From NCBI GenBank assembly GCA_014526335.1, contig JACTAT010000030.1:792516-856515 (forward strand): 64,000 bases of DNA, given 5' to 3'. The number at the start of each line of letters is the position of its first letter. Position 1 is the first letter of the stretch. Shown one piece after another: positions 34,843 to 48,135 of the stretch. The position numbers were made by a program, and so were the translations under genes. This DNA comes from Chrysaora quinquecirrha. Its lineage: Eukaryota; Cnidaria; Scyphozoa; Semaeostomeae; Pelagiidae. Under the pieces are notes generated by a model, which was given only the letters and a program-made list of their open reading frames with translations, was not told where the DNA came from and did no database searches.

Positions 34843-37800
34843 CTGAATTTTGAGTAATCACAGCAAAACAGAAGGTCAGAAATTCTGTTATAAACAGTAA
34901 CGGGAGGGTTGTAAATTTACATAAAACAGTCTGCATTATGTTGTCTCGAGACGAATCTAACTATAAACTGAAAACTTTTCATCAAAGCTCATAAACTGAC
35001 TCCACTGTTTAGCAGTGAATTATTACGAAATTCAGAAAATGAAACGAATTATGCAGGCATGATGTACTTGCTTTCAAGTGTTGTTGATCTTCACAACAGA
35101 GAACGGAAGAATGCTAAAGTAAGCATAATTGGCATTGTTATTTGATGGACTGCGAAATTGAATAAGGAGCAACCAAGCGGGATGCCAAGTTCTACAGTTC
35201 TCCACACAGTTCTCCCCACAGTTCTCCATCTTCAAATGTAAATATCTCCTCGTTGCTTGAAAGACTGCACTTGTAACTTTGTAATTCTGTATTATTTCAT
35301 GTCTACTTTAAGATTTTCAACAGAGTTCGACTGCCAATGCATGGCAAAGTATATTTCTCACAGTTCTCCACCTGTTTTTAAAGATAGGTTTTCACCAGCT
35401 GTATTGTTTACTTACTACAGAGAGTGGAGAACTGTCAGAAAACGAACTCAGAAGGAATGACAAAAGGAAAATTATTTTATAACATGAAATACCCCCAGAA
35501 ATGTATTGTCGGATAGCGAGAAGTATGGGAAAATTATTTGGACTTGAGTTATTCCACTTTTATGCGGTAGAAAATGATGGAGAACTGTCAGTTTCTTAGA
35601 TTTCAAGCTCTCTCCTCCGCAGCGGCAGACGCATCGCTTGAATTGTGGTCTACAGAACGGTTCTAAAGATGCATTTGAATGATAAAGGTATTGCTTCTGC
35701 AGCTGAAAAATGTGTACCGTTGCCTCTTATGATTTTGCGATGTTGGAAAGTGAATTACGGCCTTTTCAAAGGATTCCTTCACTTTTCAATGAATTTTCAC
35801 ATTTTGCAAAATTTTGGCCCTGACCCCCAAAGCCCCCAAAATATAAAGTCATTCCTCCTATTTACAATAAACATCACTTGAGCCTTTTGAGTCTTTCCAT
35901 TCTTGAGAAAAACACAATTTTAGATTTCTGCTCTTGCTCAGACAATCCTCGTCAAAATATTGGGGACAGTATGTTATAAGTATGTTTTACCTTAAAAACC
36001 CCGTCCCACCCCGTCCCATTACAACATATTTGGGTAATAAGACCCCCTCCCCCGACTCAATGTTGGGACCACTGTCAACATCGATTTCACCAACATTGAG
36101 TCGGGGGAGGGGGTATGCGTCTTTAGAGCGAGAATTTTACAAAAGTTCGAAGTGTCCCAGCCTTTTGGCGAGGATTGTCTGAATTTTGAGTAATCACAGC
36201 AAAACAGAAGGTCAGAAATTCTGTTATAAACAGTAACGGGAGGGTTGTAAATTTACATAAAACAGTCTGCATTATGTTGTCTCGAGACGAATCTAACTAT
36301 AAACTGAAAACTTTTCATCAAAGCTCATAAACTGACTCCACTGTTTAGCAGTGAATTATTACGAAATTCAGAAAATGAAACGAATTATGCAGGCATGATG
36401 TACTTGCTTTCAAGTGTTGTTGATCTTCACAACAGAGAACGGAAGAATGCTAAAGTAAGCATAATTGGCATTGTTATTTGATGGACTGCGAAATTGAATA
36501 AGGAGCAACCAAGCGGGATGCCAAGTTCTACAGTTCTCCACACAGTTCTCCCCACAGTTCTCCATCTTCAAATGTAAATATCTCCTCGTTGCTTGAAAGA
36601 CTGCACTTGTAACTTTGTAATTCTGTATTATTTCATGTCTACTTTAAGATTTTCAACAGAGTTCGACTGCCAATGCATGGCAAAGTATATTTCTCACAGT
36701 TCTCCACCTGTTTTTAAAGATAGGTTTTCACCAGCTGTATTGTTTACTTACTACAGAGAGTGGAGAACTGTCAGAAAACGAACTCAGAAGGAATGACAAA
36801 AGGAAAATTATTTTATAACATGAAATACCCCCAGAAATGTATTGTCGGATAGCGAGAAGTATGGGAAAATTATTTGGACTTGAGTTATTCCACTTTTATG
36901 CGGTAGAAAATGATGGAGAACTGTCAGTTTCTTAGATTTCAAGCTCTCTCCTCCGCAGCGGCAGACGCATCGCTTGAATTGTGGTCTACAGAACGGTTCT
37001 AAAGATGCATTTGAATGATAAAGGTATTGCTTCTGCAGCTGAAAAATGTGTACCGTTGCCTCTTATGATTTTGCGATGTTGGAAAGTGAATTACGGCCTT
37101 TTTCAAAGGATTCCTTCACTTTTCAATGAATTTTCACATTTTGCAAAATTTTGGCCCTGACCCCCCAAAGCCCCCCAAAATATAAAGTCATTCCTCCTAT
37201 TTACAATAAACATCACTTGAGCCTTTTGAGTCTTTCCATTCTTGAGAAAAACACAATTTTAGATTTCTGCTCTTGCTCAGACAATCCTCGTCAAAAATAT
37301 TGGGGACAGTATGTTATAAGTATGTTTTACCTTAAAACCCCGTCCCATTACAACATATTTGGGTAATAAGACCCCCTCCCCCGACTCAATGTTGGGACCA
37401 CTGTCAACATCGATTTCACCAACATTGAGTCGGGGGAGGGGGTATGCGTCTTTAGAGCGAGAATTTTACAAAAGTTCGAAGTGTCCCAGCCTTTTGGCGA
37501 GGATTGTCTGAATTTTGAGTAATCACAGCAAAACAGAAGGTCAGAAATTCTGTTATAAACAGTAACGGGAGGGTTGTAAATTTACATAAAACAGTCTGCA
37601 TTATGTTGTCTCGAGACGAATCTAACTATAAACTGAAAACTTTTCATCAAAGCTCATAAACTGACTCCACTGTTTAGCAGTGAATTATTACGAAATTCAG
37701 AAAATGAAACGAATTATGCAGGCATGATGTACTTGCTTTCAAGTGTTGTTGATCTTCACAACAGAGAACGGAAGAATGCTAAAGTAAGCATAATTGGCAT

Positions 37801-40800
37801 TGTTATTTGATGGACTGCGAAATTGAATAAGGAGCAACCAAGCGGGATGCCAAGTTCTACAGTTCTCCACACAGTTCTCCCCACAGTTCTCCATCTTCAA
37901 ATGTAAATATCTCCTCGTTGCTTGAAAGACTGCACTTGTAACTTTGTAATTCTGTATTATTTCATGTCTACTTTAAGATTTTCAACAGAGTTCGACTGCC
38001 AATGCATGGCAAAGTATATTTCTCACAGTTCTCCACCTGTTTTTAAAGATAGGTTTTCACCAGCTGTATTGTTTACTTACTACAGAGAGTGGAGAACTGT
38101 CAGAAAACGAACTCAGAAGGAATGACAAAAGGAAAATTATTTTATAACATGAAATACCCCAGAAATGTATTGTCGGATAGCGAGAAGTATGGGAAAATTA
38201 TTTGGACTTGAGTTATTCCACTTTTATGCGGTAGAAAATGATGGAGAACTGTCAGTTTCTTAGATTTCAAGCTCTCTCCTCCGCAGCGGCAGACGCATCG
38301 CTTGAATTGTGGTCTACAGAACGGTTCTAAAGATGCATTTGAATGATAAAGGTATTGCTTCTGCAGCTGAAAATGTGTACCGTTGCCTCTTATGATTTTG
38401 CGATGTTGGAAAGTGAATTACGGCCTTTTTCAAAGGATTCCTTCACTTTTCAATGAATTTTCACATTTTGCAAAATTTTGGCCCTGACCCCCAAAGCCCC
38501 CCAAAATATAAAGTCATTCCTCCTATTTACAATAAACATCACTTGAGCCTTTTGAGTCTTTCCATTCTTGAGAAAAACACAATTTTAGATTTCTGCTCTT
38601 GCTCAGACAATCCTCGTCAAAAATATTGGGGACAGTATGTTATAAGTATGTTTTACCTTAAAACCCCGTCCCATTACAACATATTTGGGTAATAAGACCC
38701 CCTCCCCCGACTCAATGTTGGGACCACTGTCAACATCGATTTCACCAACATTGAGTCGGGGGAGGGGGTATGCGTCTTTAGAGCGAGAATTTTACAAAAG
38801 TTCGAAGTGTCCCAGCCTTTTGGCGAGGATTGTCTGAATTTTGAGTAATCACAGCAAAACAGAAGGTCAGAAATTCTGTTATAAACAGTAACGGGAGGGT
38901 TGTAAATTTACATAAAACAGTCTGCATTATGTTGTCTCGAGACGAATCTAACTATAAACTGAAAACTTTTCATCAAAGCTCATAAACTGACTCCACTGTT
39001 TAGCAGTGAATTATTACGAAATTCAGAAAATGAAACGAATTATGCAGGCATGATGTACTTGCTTTCAAGTGTTGTTGATCTTCACAACAGAGAACGGAAG
39101 AATGCTAAAGTAAGCATAATTGGCATTGTTATTTGATGGACTGCGAAATTGAATAAGGAGCAACCAAGCGGGATGCCAAGTTCTACAGTTCTCCACACAG
39201 TTCTCCCCACAGTTCTCCATCTTCAAATGTAAATATCTCCTCGTTGCTTGAAAGACTGCACTTGTAACTTTGTAATTCTGTATTATTTCATGTCTACTTT
39301 AAGATTTTCAACAGAGTTCGACTGCCAATGCATGGCAAAGTATATTTCTCACAGTTCTCCACCTGTTTTTAAAGATAGGTTTTCACCAGCTGTATTGTTT
39401 ACTTACTACAGAGAGTGGAGAACTGTCAGAAAACGAACTCAGAAGGAATGACAAAAGGAAAATTATTTTATAACATGAAATACCCCAGAAATGTATTGTC
39501 GGATAGCGAGAAGTATGGGAAAATTATTTGGACTTGAGTTATTCCACTTTTATGCGGTAGAAAATGATGGAGAACTGTCAGTTTCTTAGATGTCAAGCTC
39601 TCTCCTCCGCAGCGGCAGACGCATCGCTTGAATTGTGGTCTACAGAACGGTTCTAAAGATGCATTTGAATGATAAAGGTATTGCTTCTGCAGCTGAAAAA
39701 TGTGTACCGTTGCCTCTTATGATTTTGCGATGTTGGAAAGTGAATTACGGCCTTTTTCAAAGGATTCCTTCACTTTTCAATGAATTTTCACATTTTGCAA
39801 AATTTTGGCCCTGACCCCCCAAAGCCCCCCAAAATATAAAGTCATTCCTCCTATTTACAATAAACATCACTTGAGCCTTTTGAGTCTTTCCATTCTTGAG
39901 AAAAACACAATTTTAGATTTCTGCTCTTGCTCAGACTGTCTGAATTTTGAGTAATCACAGCAAAACAGAAGGTCAGAAATTCTGTTATAAACAGTAACGG
40001 GAGGGTTGTAAATTTACATAAAACAGTCTGCATTATGTTGTCTCGAGACGAATCTAACTATAAACTGAAAACTTTTCATCAAAGCTCATAAACTGACTCC
40101 ACTGTTTAGCAGTGAATTATTACGAAATTCAGAAAATGAAACGAATTATGCAGGCATGATGTACTTGCTTTCAAGTGTTGTTGATCTTCACAACAGAGAA
40201 CGGAAGAATGCTAAAGTAAGCATAATTGGCATTGTTATTTGATGGACTGCGAAATTGAATAAGGAGCAACCAAGCGGGATGCCAAGTTCTACAGTTCTCC
40301 ACACAGTTCTCCCCACAGTTCTCCATCTTCAAATGTAAATATCTCCTCGTTGCTTGAAAGACTGCACTTGTAACTTTGTAATTCTGTATTATTTCATGTC
40401 TACTTTAAGATTTTCAACAGAGTTCGACTGCCAATGCATGGCAAAGTATATTTCTCACAGTTCTCCACCTGTTTTTAAAGATAGGTTTTCACCAGCTGTA
40501 TTGTTTACTTACTACAGAGAGTGGAGAACTGTCAGAAAACGAACTCAGAAGGAATGACAAAAGGAAAATTATTTTATAACATGAAATACCCCAGAAATGT
40601 ATTGTCGGATAGCGAGAAGTATGGGAAAATTATTTGGACTTGAGTTATTCCACTTTTATGCGGTAGAAAATGATGGAGAACTGTCAGTTTCTTAGATTTC
40701 AAGCTCTCTCCTCCGCAGCGGCAGACGCATCGCTTGAATTGTGGTCTACAGAACGGTTCTAAAGATGCATTTGAATGATAAAGGTATTGCTTCTGCAGCT

Positions 40801-43800
40801 GAAAAATGTGTACCGTTGCCTCTTATGATTTTGCGATGTTGGAAAGTGAATTACGGCCTTTTCAAAGGATTCCTTCACTTTTCAATGAATTTTCACATTT
40901 TGCAAAATTTTGGCCCTGACCCCCAAAGCCCCCAAAATATAAAGTCATTCCTCCTATTTACAATAAACATCACTTGAGCCTTTTGAGTCTTTCCATTCTT
41001 GAGAAAAACACAATTTTAGATTTCTGCTCTTGCTCAGACAATCCTCGTCAAAATATTGGGGACAGTATGTTATAAGTATGTTTTACCTTAAAACCCCGTC
41101 CCATTACAACATATTTGGGTAATAAGACCCCCTCCCCGACTCAATGTTGGGACCACTGTCAACATCGATTTCACCAACATTGAGTCGGGGGAGGGGGTAT
41201 GCGTCTTTAGAGCGAGAATTTTACAAAAGTTCGAAGTGTCCCAGCCTTTTGGCGAGGATTGTCTGAATTTTGAGTAATCACAGCAAAACAGAAGGTCAGA
41301 AATTCTGTTATAAACAGTAACGGGAGGGTTGTAAATTTACATAAAACAGTCTGCATTATGTTGTCTCGAGACGAATCTAACTATAAACTGAAAACTTTTC
41401 ATCAAAGCTCATAAACTGACTCCACTGTTTAGCAGTGAATTATTACGAAATTCAGAAAATGAAACGAATTATGCAGGCATGATGTACTTGCTTTCAAGTG
41501 TTGTTGATCTTCACAACAGAGAACGGAAGAATGCTAAAGTAAGCATAATTGGCATTGTTATTTGATGGACTGCGAAATTGAATAAGGAGCAACCAAGCGG
41601 GATGCCAAGTTCTACAGTTCTCCACACAGTTCTCCCCACAGTTCTCCATCTTCAAATGTAAATATCTCCTCGTTGCTTGAAAGACTGCACTTGTAACTTT
41701 GTAATTCTGTATTATTTCATGTCTACTTTAAGATTTTCAACAGAGTTCGACTGCCAATGCATGGCAAAGTATATTTCTCACAGTTCTCCACCTGTTTTTA
41801 AAGATAGGTTTTCACCAGCTGTATTGTTTACTTACTACAGAGAGTGGAGAACTGTCAGAAAACGAACTCAGAAGGAATGACAAAAGGGAAAATTATTTTA
41901 TAACATGAAATACCCCAGAAATGTATTGTCGGATAGCGAGAAGTATGGGAAAATTATTTGGACTTGAGTTATTCCACTTTTATGCGGTAGAAAATGATGG
42001 AGAACTGTCAGTTTCTTAGATGTCAAGCTCTCTCCTCCGCAGCGGCAGACGCATCGCTTGAATTGTGGTCTACAGAACGGTTCTAAAGATGCATTTGAAT
42101 GATAAAGGTATTGCTTCTGCAGCTGAAAAATGTGTACCGTTGCCTCTTATGATTTTGCGATGTTGGAAAGTGAATTACGGCCTTTTTCAAAGGATTCCTT
42201 CACTTTTCAATGAATTTTCACATTTTGCAAAATTTTGGCCCTGACCCCCCAAAGCCCCCCAAAATATAAAGTCATTCCTCCTATTTACAATAAACATCAC
42301 TTGAGCCTTTTGAGTCTTTCCATTCTTGAGAAAAACACAATTTTAGATTTCTGCTCTTGCTCAGACAATCCTCGTCAAAAATATTGGGGACAGTATGTTA
42401 TAAGTATGTTTTACCTTAAAACCCCGTCCCATTACAACATATTTGGGTAATAAGACCCCCTCCCCCGACTCAATGTTGGGACCACTGTCAACATCGATTT
42501 CACCAACATTGAGTCGGGGAGGGGGTATGCGTCTTTAGAGCGAGAATTTTACAAAAGTTCGAAGTGTCCCAGCCTTTTGGCGAGGATTGTCTGAATTTTG
42601 AGTAATCACAGCAAAACAGAAGGTCAGAAATTCTGTTATAAACAGTAACGGGAGGGTTGTAAATTTACATAAAACAGTCTGCATTATGTTGTCTCGAGAC
42701 GAATCTAACTATAAACTGAAAACTTTTCATCAAAGCTCATAAACTGACTCCACTGTTTAGCAGTGAATTATTACGAAATTCAGAAAATGAAACGAATTAT
42801 GCAGGCATGATGTACTTGCTTTCAAGTGTTGTTGATCTTCACAACAGAGAACGGAAGAATGCTAAAGTAAGCATAATTGGCATTGTTATTTGATGGACTG
42901 CGAAATTGAATAAGGAGCAACCAAGCGGGATGCCAAGTTCTACAGTTCTCCACACAGTTCTCCCCACAGTTCTCCATCTTCAAATGTAAATATCTCCTCG
43001 TTGCTTGAAAGACTGCACTTGTAACTTTGTAATTCTGTATTATTTCATGTCTACTTTAAGATTTTCAACAGAGTTCGACTGCCAATGCATGGCAAAGTAT
43101 ATTTCTCACAGTTCTCCACCTGTTTTTAAAGATAGGTTTTCACCAGCTGTATTGTTTACTTACTACAGAGAGTGGAGAACTGTCAGAAAACGAACTCAGA
43201 AGGAATGACAAAAGGGAAAATTATTTTATAACATGAAATACCCCAGAAATGTATTGTCGGATAGCGAGAAGTATGGGAAAATTATTTGGACTTGAGTTAT
43301 TCCACTTTTATGCGGTAGAAAATGATGGAGAACTGTCAGTTTCTTAGATTTCAAGCTCTCTCCTCCGCAGCGGCAGACGCATCGCTTGAATTGTGGTCTA
43401 CAGAACGGTTCTAAAGATGCATTTGAATGATAAAGGTATTGCTTCTGCAGCTGAAAATGTGTACCGTTGCCTCTTATGATTTTGCGATGTTGGAAAGTGA
43501 ATTACGGCCTTTTCAAAGGATTCCTTCACTTTTCAATGAATTTTCACATTTTGCAAAATTTTGGCCCTGACCCCCAAAGCCCCCAAAATATAAAGTCATT
43601 CCTCCTATTTACAATAAACATCACTTGAGCCTTTTGAGTCTTTCCATTCTTGAGAAAAACACAATTTTAGATTTCTGCTCTTGCTCAGACAATCCTCGTC
43701 AAAATATTGGGGACAGTATGTTATAAGTATGTTTTACCTTAAAACCCCGTCCCATTACAACATATTTGGGTAATAAGACCCCCTCCCCCGACTCAATGTT

Positions 43801-43914
43801 GGGACCACTGTCAACATCGATTTCACCAACATTGAGTCGGGGGAGGGGGTATGCGTCTTTAGAGCGAGAATTTTACAAAAGTTCGAAGTGTCCCAGCCTT
43901 TTGGCGAGGATTGT
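34615..43914 (+). repeat. ~1.33-kb higher-order tandem array (7 units)
   Basis: Seven near-identical copies of a ~1.1-kb segment alternate with seven copies of a 228-bp hairpin element. Equivalent points fall at 35257, 36593, 37922, 39248, 40354, 41677 and 43005: spacings 1336, 1329, 1326, 1106, 1323 and 1328. The short interval lacks the hairpin element. Copies differ mainly in C- and A-run lengths. Each unit repeats CAGTTCTCCA several times, and its inverse TGGAGAACTG twice. A 67-codon frame without an ATG start recurs in all units, but identity between copies is explained by homogenisation and is no evidence of coding. Confidence 0.95.
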
Positions 43915-44345
43915 AGAGCTAAACTTTGTATCCAGGTGTAAGGGATGACTATTAAATCAATCTTTATTTGAAAATTTTTCGACTCATTTTAGTTTATTTA
44001 ATAACCTCAAATGGAAACAATATCAGCAGGGAGAAATAATTCCAGTCATTTTATATTTTATGTGCAATGTTAGATTTTGCTGTTTTTCTAGCCTTTATAC
44101 TATTCTTAGGGCCAAAAGATACAGTTAAAATTAAACAACTATTAAGCAACTTTTGCTATTAAAAGTGAAAATAAAATGCTTAAAATAAGCAACTTTTAGA
44201 ACTAGGGCTGAGCGAAGTTGCTTATAAAATAATCTGTGTACTGTATACTTTATTTGCTTAAACATTGTATCCAAGTGCAACACGTGCACTAAACTTTATA
44301 TCAAAGTGTAATGGGATACCTTTTAAATCAACTTTTATTTTAAGA
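43915..44345 (+). repeat. Resumed ~190-bp satellite with a MITE family B insertion
   Basis: The satellite continues from GAGCTAAACTTTGTATCCAG at 43915. It is interrupted at about 44008-44245 by a partial family-B element (TTAAGCAACTTTTGCTA, AATAAGCAACTTTTAG, GTTGCTTATAAAAT). A diverged satellite unit follows (ATTGTATCCAAGTGCAAC, TTTTAAATCAACTTTTATTT). Confidence 0.75.
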
Positions 44346-44427
44346 TTTTGAACATACTTATCACTATGAAACAAGAAATGAAAAGAACATTAAGAAACTA
44401 TTACAATTTAGAAATTCGGCATCATAG

Positions 44428-44840
44428 ACACCTTTTCAATTAAGAGCCTCGTTTTCAAAATTTACGAAAATTTGTTTGTACGAAAATTTTGAACCCAGAA
44501 TCAGATTCAGCACCTTCATTATAGTGTTGACTGAATGTTTTACGTCTAGTCCTTACGATGTCAATTTTAAAGTTATTAAAAGAACGAAAATTTATAAAAG
44601 GATTTGACCGTGAAAAATGGCTCGGGGTGAAACTTAGCACCCTCAATCATTTTTCACCGTCAAATCCCTTACAAATGTTCAAAATTTTAATTGCTATAAA
44701 ATCAACATTGTAAGAACTAGAGGCGTAAAAATTTGCCTCAATACTAAAACAAAGGTGCTGAATTCGAATCTTAAGTCGAAATGTTTCTGTGAGGCGATTT
44801 TCAATTATTTTGGAAACGAGGCTCTTAGTTGAAAAGGTGT
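44428..44840. repeat. 413-bp palindromic MITE
   Basis: Ends ACACCTTTTCAATTAAGAGC and, inverted, ACACCTTTTCAACTAAGAGC, continuing CTCGTTT. An internal mirrored block (GGATTTGACCGTGAAAAATG at about 44600, its inverse at about 44650) makes the element largely self-complementary. No coding capacity. Confidence 0.75.
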
Positions 44841-45185
44841 AGTGCATTGTGTAATGATTATGTGGGAATCATCTCAAAAAACTGTCACCCTTGAGCTTTT
44901 CAGAAGTTTTTCCTTGAAGACACAAGTCCTGCATAACGTTTGCGGTGTTCATACAGGCTGAAATTAGGTATAAACATAAAACTTTCACTAATCCCCACAG
45001 GAGGGGAGAAACGAAGCTACTCACCTGGGTTGGATCTCAGAAAAAGAGCGCTCTTCGTCTAATCATATTATTCCGCTACATTACAAATGAATTGCTTACC
45101 TTGGCCTCAGGAGGGAAACCATACGGTCAAAAATTGCATTTATTGCGTCCTATAGGCCTAAACTAAGCTGATGATTTGGTTGGGC

Positions 45186-46690
45186 CCACCTCACCCACAT
45201 CGTCCACATGAATTTCGACTCCATCTATCTCTCTATATATGTGTGTATATATCTGGTCCACACGTCCACATCGTCCACATGAATTTCGACTCCCTCTATC
45301 TCTCTATATGTGTGTATATATATCTGGTCCACACGTCCACATCGTCCACATGAATTTCGACTCCCTCTATCTCTCTATATATGTGTGTATATACCTGGTC
45401 CACACGTCCACATCGTCCACATGAATTTCGACTACCTCCATCTCTCTATATGTGTGTGTATATACCTCGTCCACACGTCCACATCGTCCACATGAATTTC
45501 GACTCCCTCTATCTCTCTATATATGTGTGTATATACCTCGTCCACACGTCCACATCGTCCACATGAATTTCGACTCCCTCTATCTGTCTATATGTGTGTG
45601 TATATACCTCGTCCACACGTCCACATCGTCCACATGAATTTCGACTCCCTCTATCACTCTATATATGTGTGTATATACCTGGTCCACACGTCCACATCGT
45701 CCACATGAATTTCGACTCCCTCTATCTCTCTATATGTGTGTGTATATATCTGGTCCACACGTCCACATCGTCCACATGAATTTCGACTCCCTCTATCTCT
45801 CCATATGTGTGTGTATATACCTCGTCCACACGTCCACATCGTCCACATAAATTTCGACTCCCTCTATCACTCTATATATGTGTGTATATACCTGGTCCAC
45901 ACGTCCACATCGTCCACATGAATTTCGACTCCCTCTATCTCTCTATATGTGTGTGTATAAATCTGGTCCACACGTCCACATCGTCCACATGAATTTCGAC
46001 TCCCTCTATCTGTCTATATGTGTGTGTATATATCTGGTCCACACGTCCACATCGTCCACAAGAATTTCATCTCCCTGTATCTCTCTATGTGTGTGTATAT
46101 GTCTGGTCCACACGTCCACATCGTCCACAAGAATTTCGACTCCCTCTATCTCTCTATATATGTGATTATATCTGGTCCACACGTCCACATCGTCCACAAG
46201 AATTTCATCTCCCTGTATCTCTCTATATGTGTGTATATATATATCGTCCACACGTCCACATCGTCCACAAGAATTTCATCTCTCTGTATCTCTCTATGTG
46301 TGTGTATATGTCTGGTCCACACGTCCACATCGTCCACAAGAATTTCGACTCCCTCTATCTCTCTATATATGTGTATATATCTGGTCCACACGTCCACATC
46401 GTCCACAAGAATTTCATCTCCCTGTATCTCTCTATGTGTGTGTATATATCTGGTCCACACGTCCACATCGTCCACATGAATTTCGACTCCCTCTATCTCT
46501 CTATATGTGTGTATATATCTGGTCCACACGTCCACATCGTCCACATGAATTTCATCTCCCTGTATCTCTCTATGTGTGTGTATATATCTGTTCCACACGT
46601 CCACATCATTTCATCTCCCTGTATCTCTCTATGTGTGTGTAAGTATCTGGTCCACATGTCCACATCATCCACATGAATTTCATCTCCCTT
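45186..46690 (-). repeat. 71-bp minisatellite array 2, inverted relative to array 1
   Basis: About 21 units of the same repeat in opposite orientation (TCCACACGTCCACATCGTCC on plus), spaced exactly 71 bp over much of the array. The outermost unit near 46640-46675 shares the variant bases ATGATGTGGACATGTGGACC with the outermost unit of array 1, so the two arrays correspond end to end. Confidence 0.95.
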
Positions 46691-48135
46691 AATCCCTATA
46701 GATACCTGTGTATACTATGTGTTGCACACGTCGACGTAAATTATGTCCCCCCGACCTCTACGTTTTGTTTCATTCCATTACTCACCTCACTATCAATACG
46801 AGGCAGATGGAACGAATATGGGTGTGCTTGGGCGTGTATAGGTATGTGTGTGTATTTCATATTCGTGCCTGAGCCATCGAGGGTCTGCCGGCTCCTTGTT
46901 TGTTGTGTTTGTTGTTTGTTCAAATACGAGGTTGTCCAAAACAATACGAGGTTGTCCAAAACAAAAGTTGGGCAGCGGAGCAGCGGAGTAGCAGTGGAGC
47001 AGCGGGGCAGCATGCTGCTCGCCCTGGCTGATTCTGGTTGGCAAGGCAAATGAAGGTCCCTCAGCGTTTGCCCATCGCTTCTGGGGGGTCGACGAATAAA
47101 CGACCTTTTTCCGCAGACCAACACGACACAACAAAAACAATCTCCTTGCAGATATAACCGGTCCACTGTGCCACTAGACAAACTAAGCAAAGCAGAGAGC
47201 GGTTGGGACAGTAATCGGACTGCCCAGCAGTCCCATGTTCACAGATCGTGTTCAGATCGAATGACAAGAGCTGAATGCGTGGTGAACATTTATAGTCGCC
47301 AAATTTGAATGCACGAAAGTGCTTCACTTTTGCAAATCTACTACAAGGAATTTCTTTGCACAAATGTGCACCGCAAGAAGGGGGTAACAATATCAATCCC
47401 CTATCACAATATGAAATCCGAATAAATTTAATAAACATAAACATCGAATAAAGATCTACCCAAGCGCAATTTGGTCTGTTTTTGCAGTATTGTTACTAAT
47501 CTATCAATGCTACCAAGGAATTTCAAGTCTACTTTGCGCTTTTCCACTTTTACTTGAGCTATCATTACAGCCCAAGCCGTGGCAGCATTGCAACAAGGGT
47601 CAAGGTCTCTTTGGTCTATATACTTAATGTTCTGAAGAGAAATGAATAAATGTGGCTAGAAGGTGATACAGTATGTAGTTCTTCTTCACAAATATTTTCC
47701 TGCAGCTTCTACTAGCGCCGGTCGGGTGCGGTAAATGTTTTGAACTATTCTTTATCCCAGGAGAATATATAAACCAATCCCCTTTGGAACAAATTCACGC
47801 AAGAAAAAGTCAGCTTCTTAGAGCACTTGCTGGGTCTCTGATGTTGCCATTACGTTTGTATCTAATTTTGCGAGATGATGTTCAGAAACAAGGTGCCTGT
47901 TGAATCAATGTTATCTCACAAAGTGCTTTAGTCAACATCACTATTAAATGAATATAAAATGTTATCATTAATAAATCAATGTTCATATGGTATTAAGACG
48001 AGAATTGTGTACAAAGCAAGAATTGAAGCAACAACCATTGCATTTCAAAGAGAGATATACACACTGCAAAACTTTGTTTACAACAGAAAATATTTACAAT
48101 TGCACCATTAGCTATATTGGATGAATTGATTAAAT
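46691..48135. other. Intergenic region downstream of CFAP210-like gene
   Basis: Contains a direct duplication of AATACGAGGTTGTCCAAAAC (about 46923-46963), a short GGAGCAGCGG repeat run at 46977-47010 and the inverted match to 31617-31636. Open frames up to 149 codons near 46741-47190 overlap on the same sequence and are not convincing. No gene is supported in 47200-48135. Confidence 0.5.

Noticed and set aside
35257..43208. A 67-codon reading frame identical in seven places
   Set aside because: It lies in the ~1.33-kb tandem units; identity reflects array homogenisation. It starts at TTG, not ATG, and has no recognisable domain.
46741..47444. Overlapping frames of 115-149 codons beside array 2
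   Set aside because: Several frames over the same low-complexity sequence; partly explained by GGAGCAGCGG and GTTGTCCAAAAC repeats.
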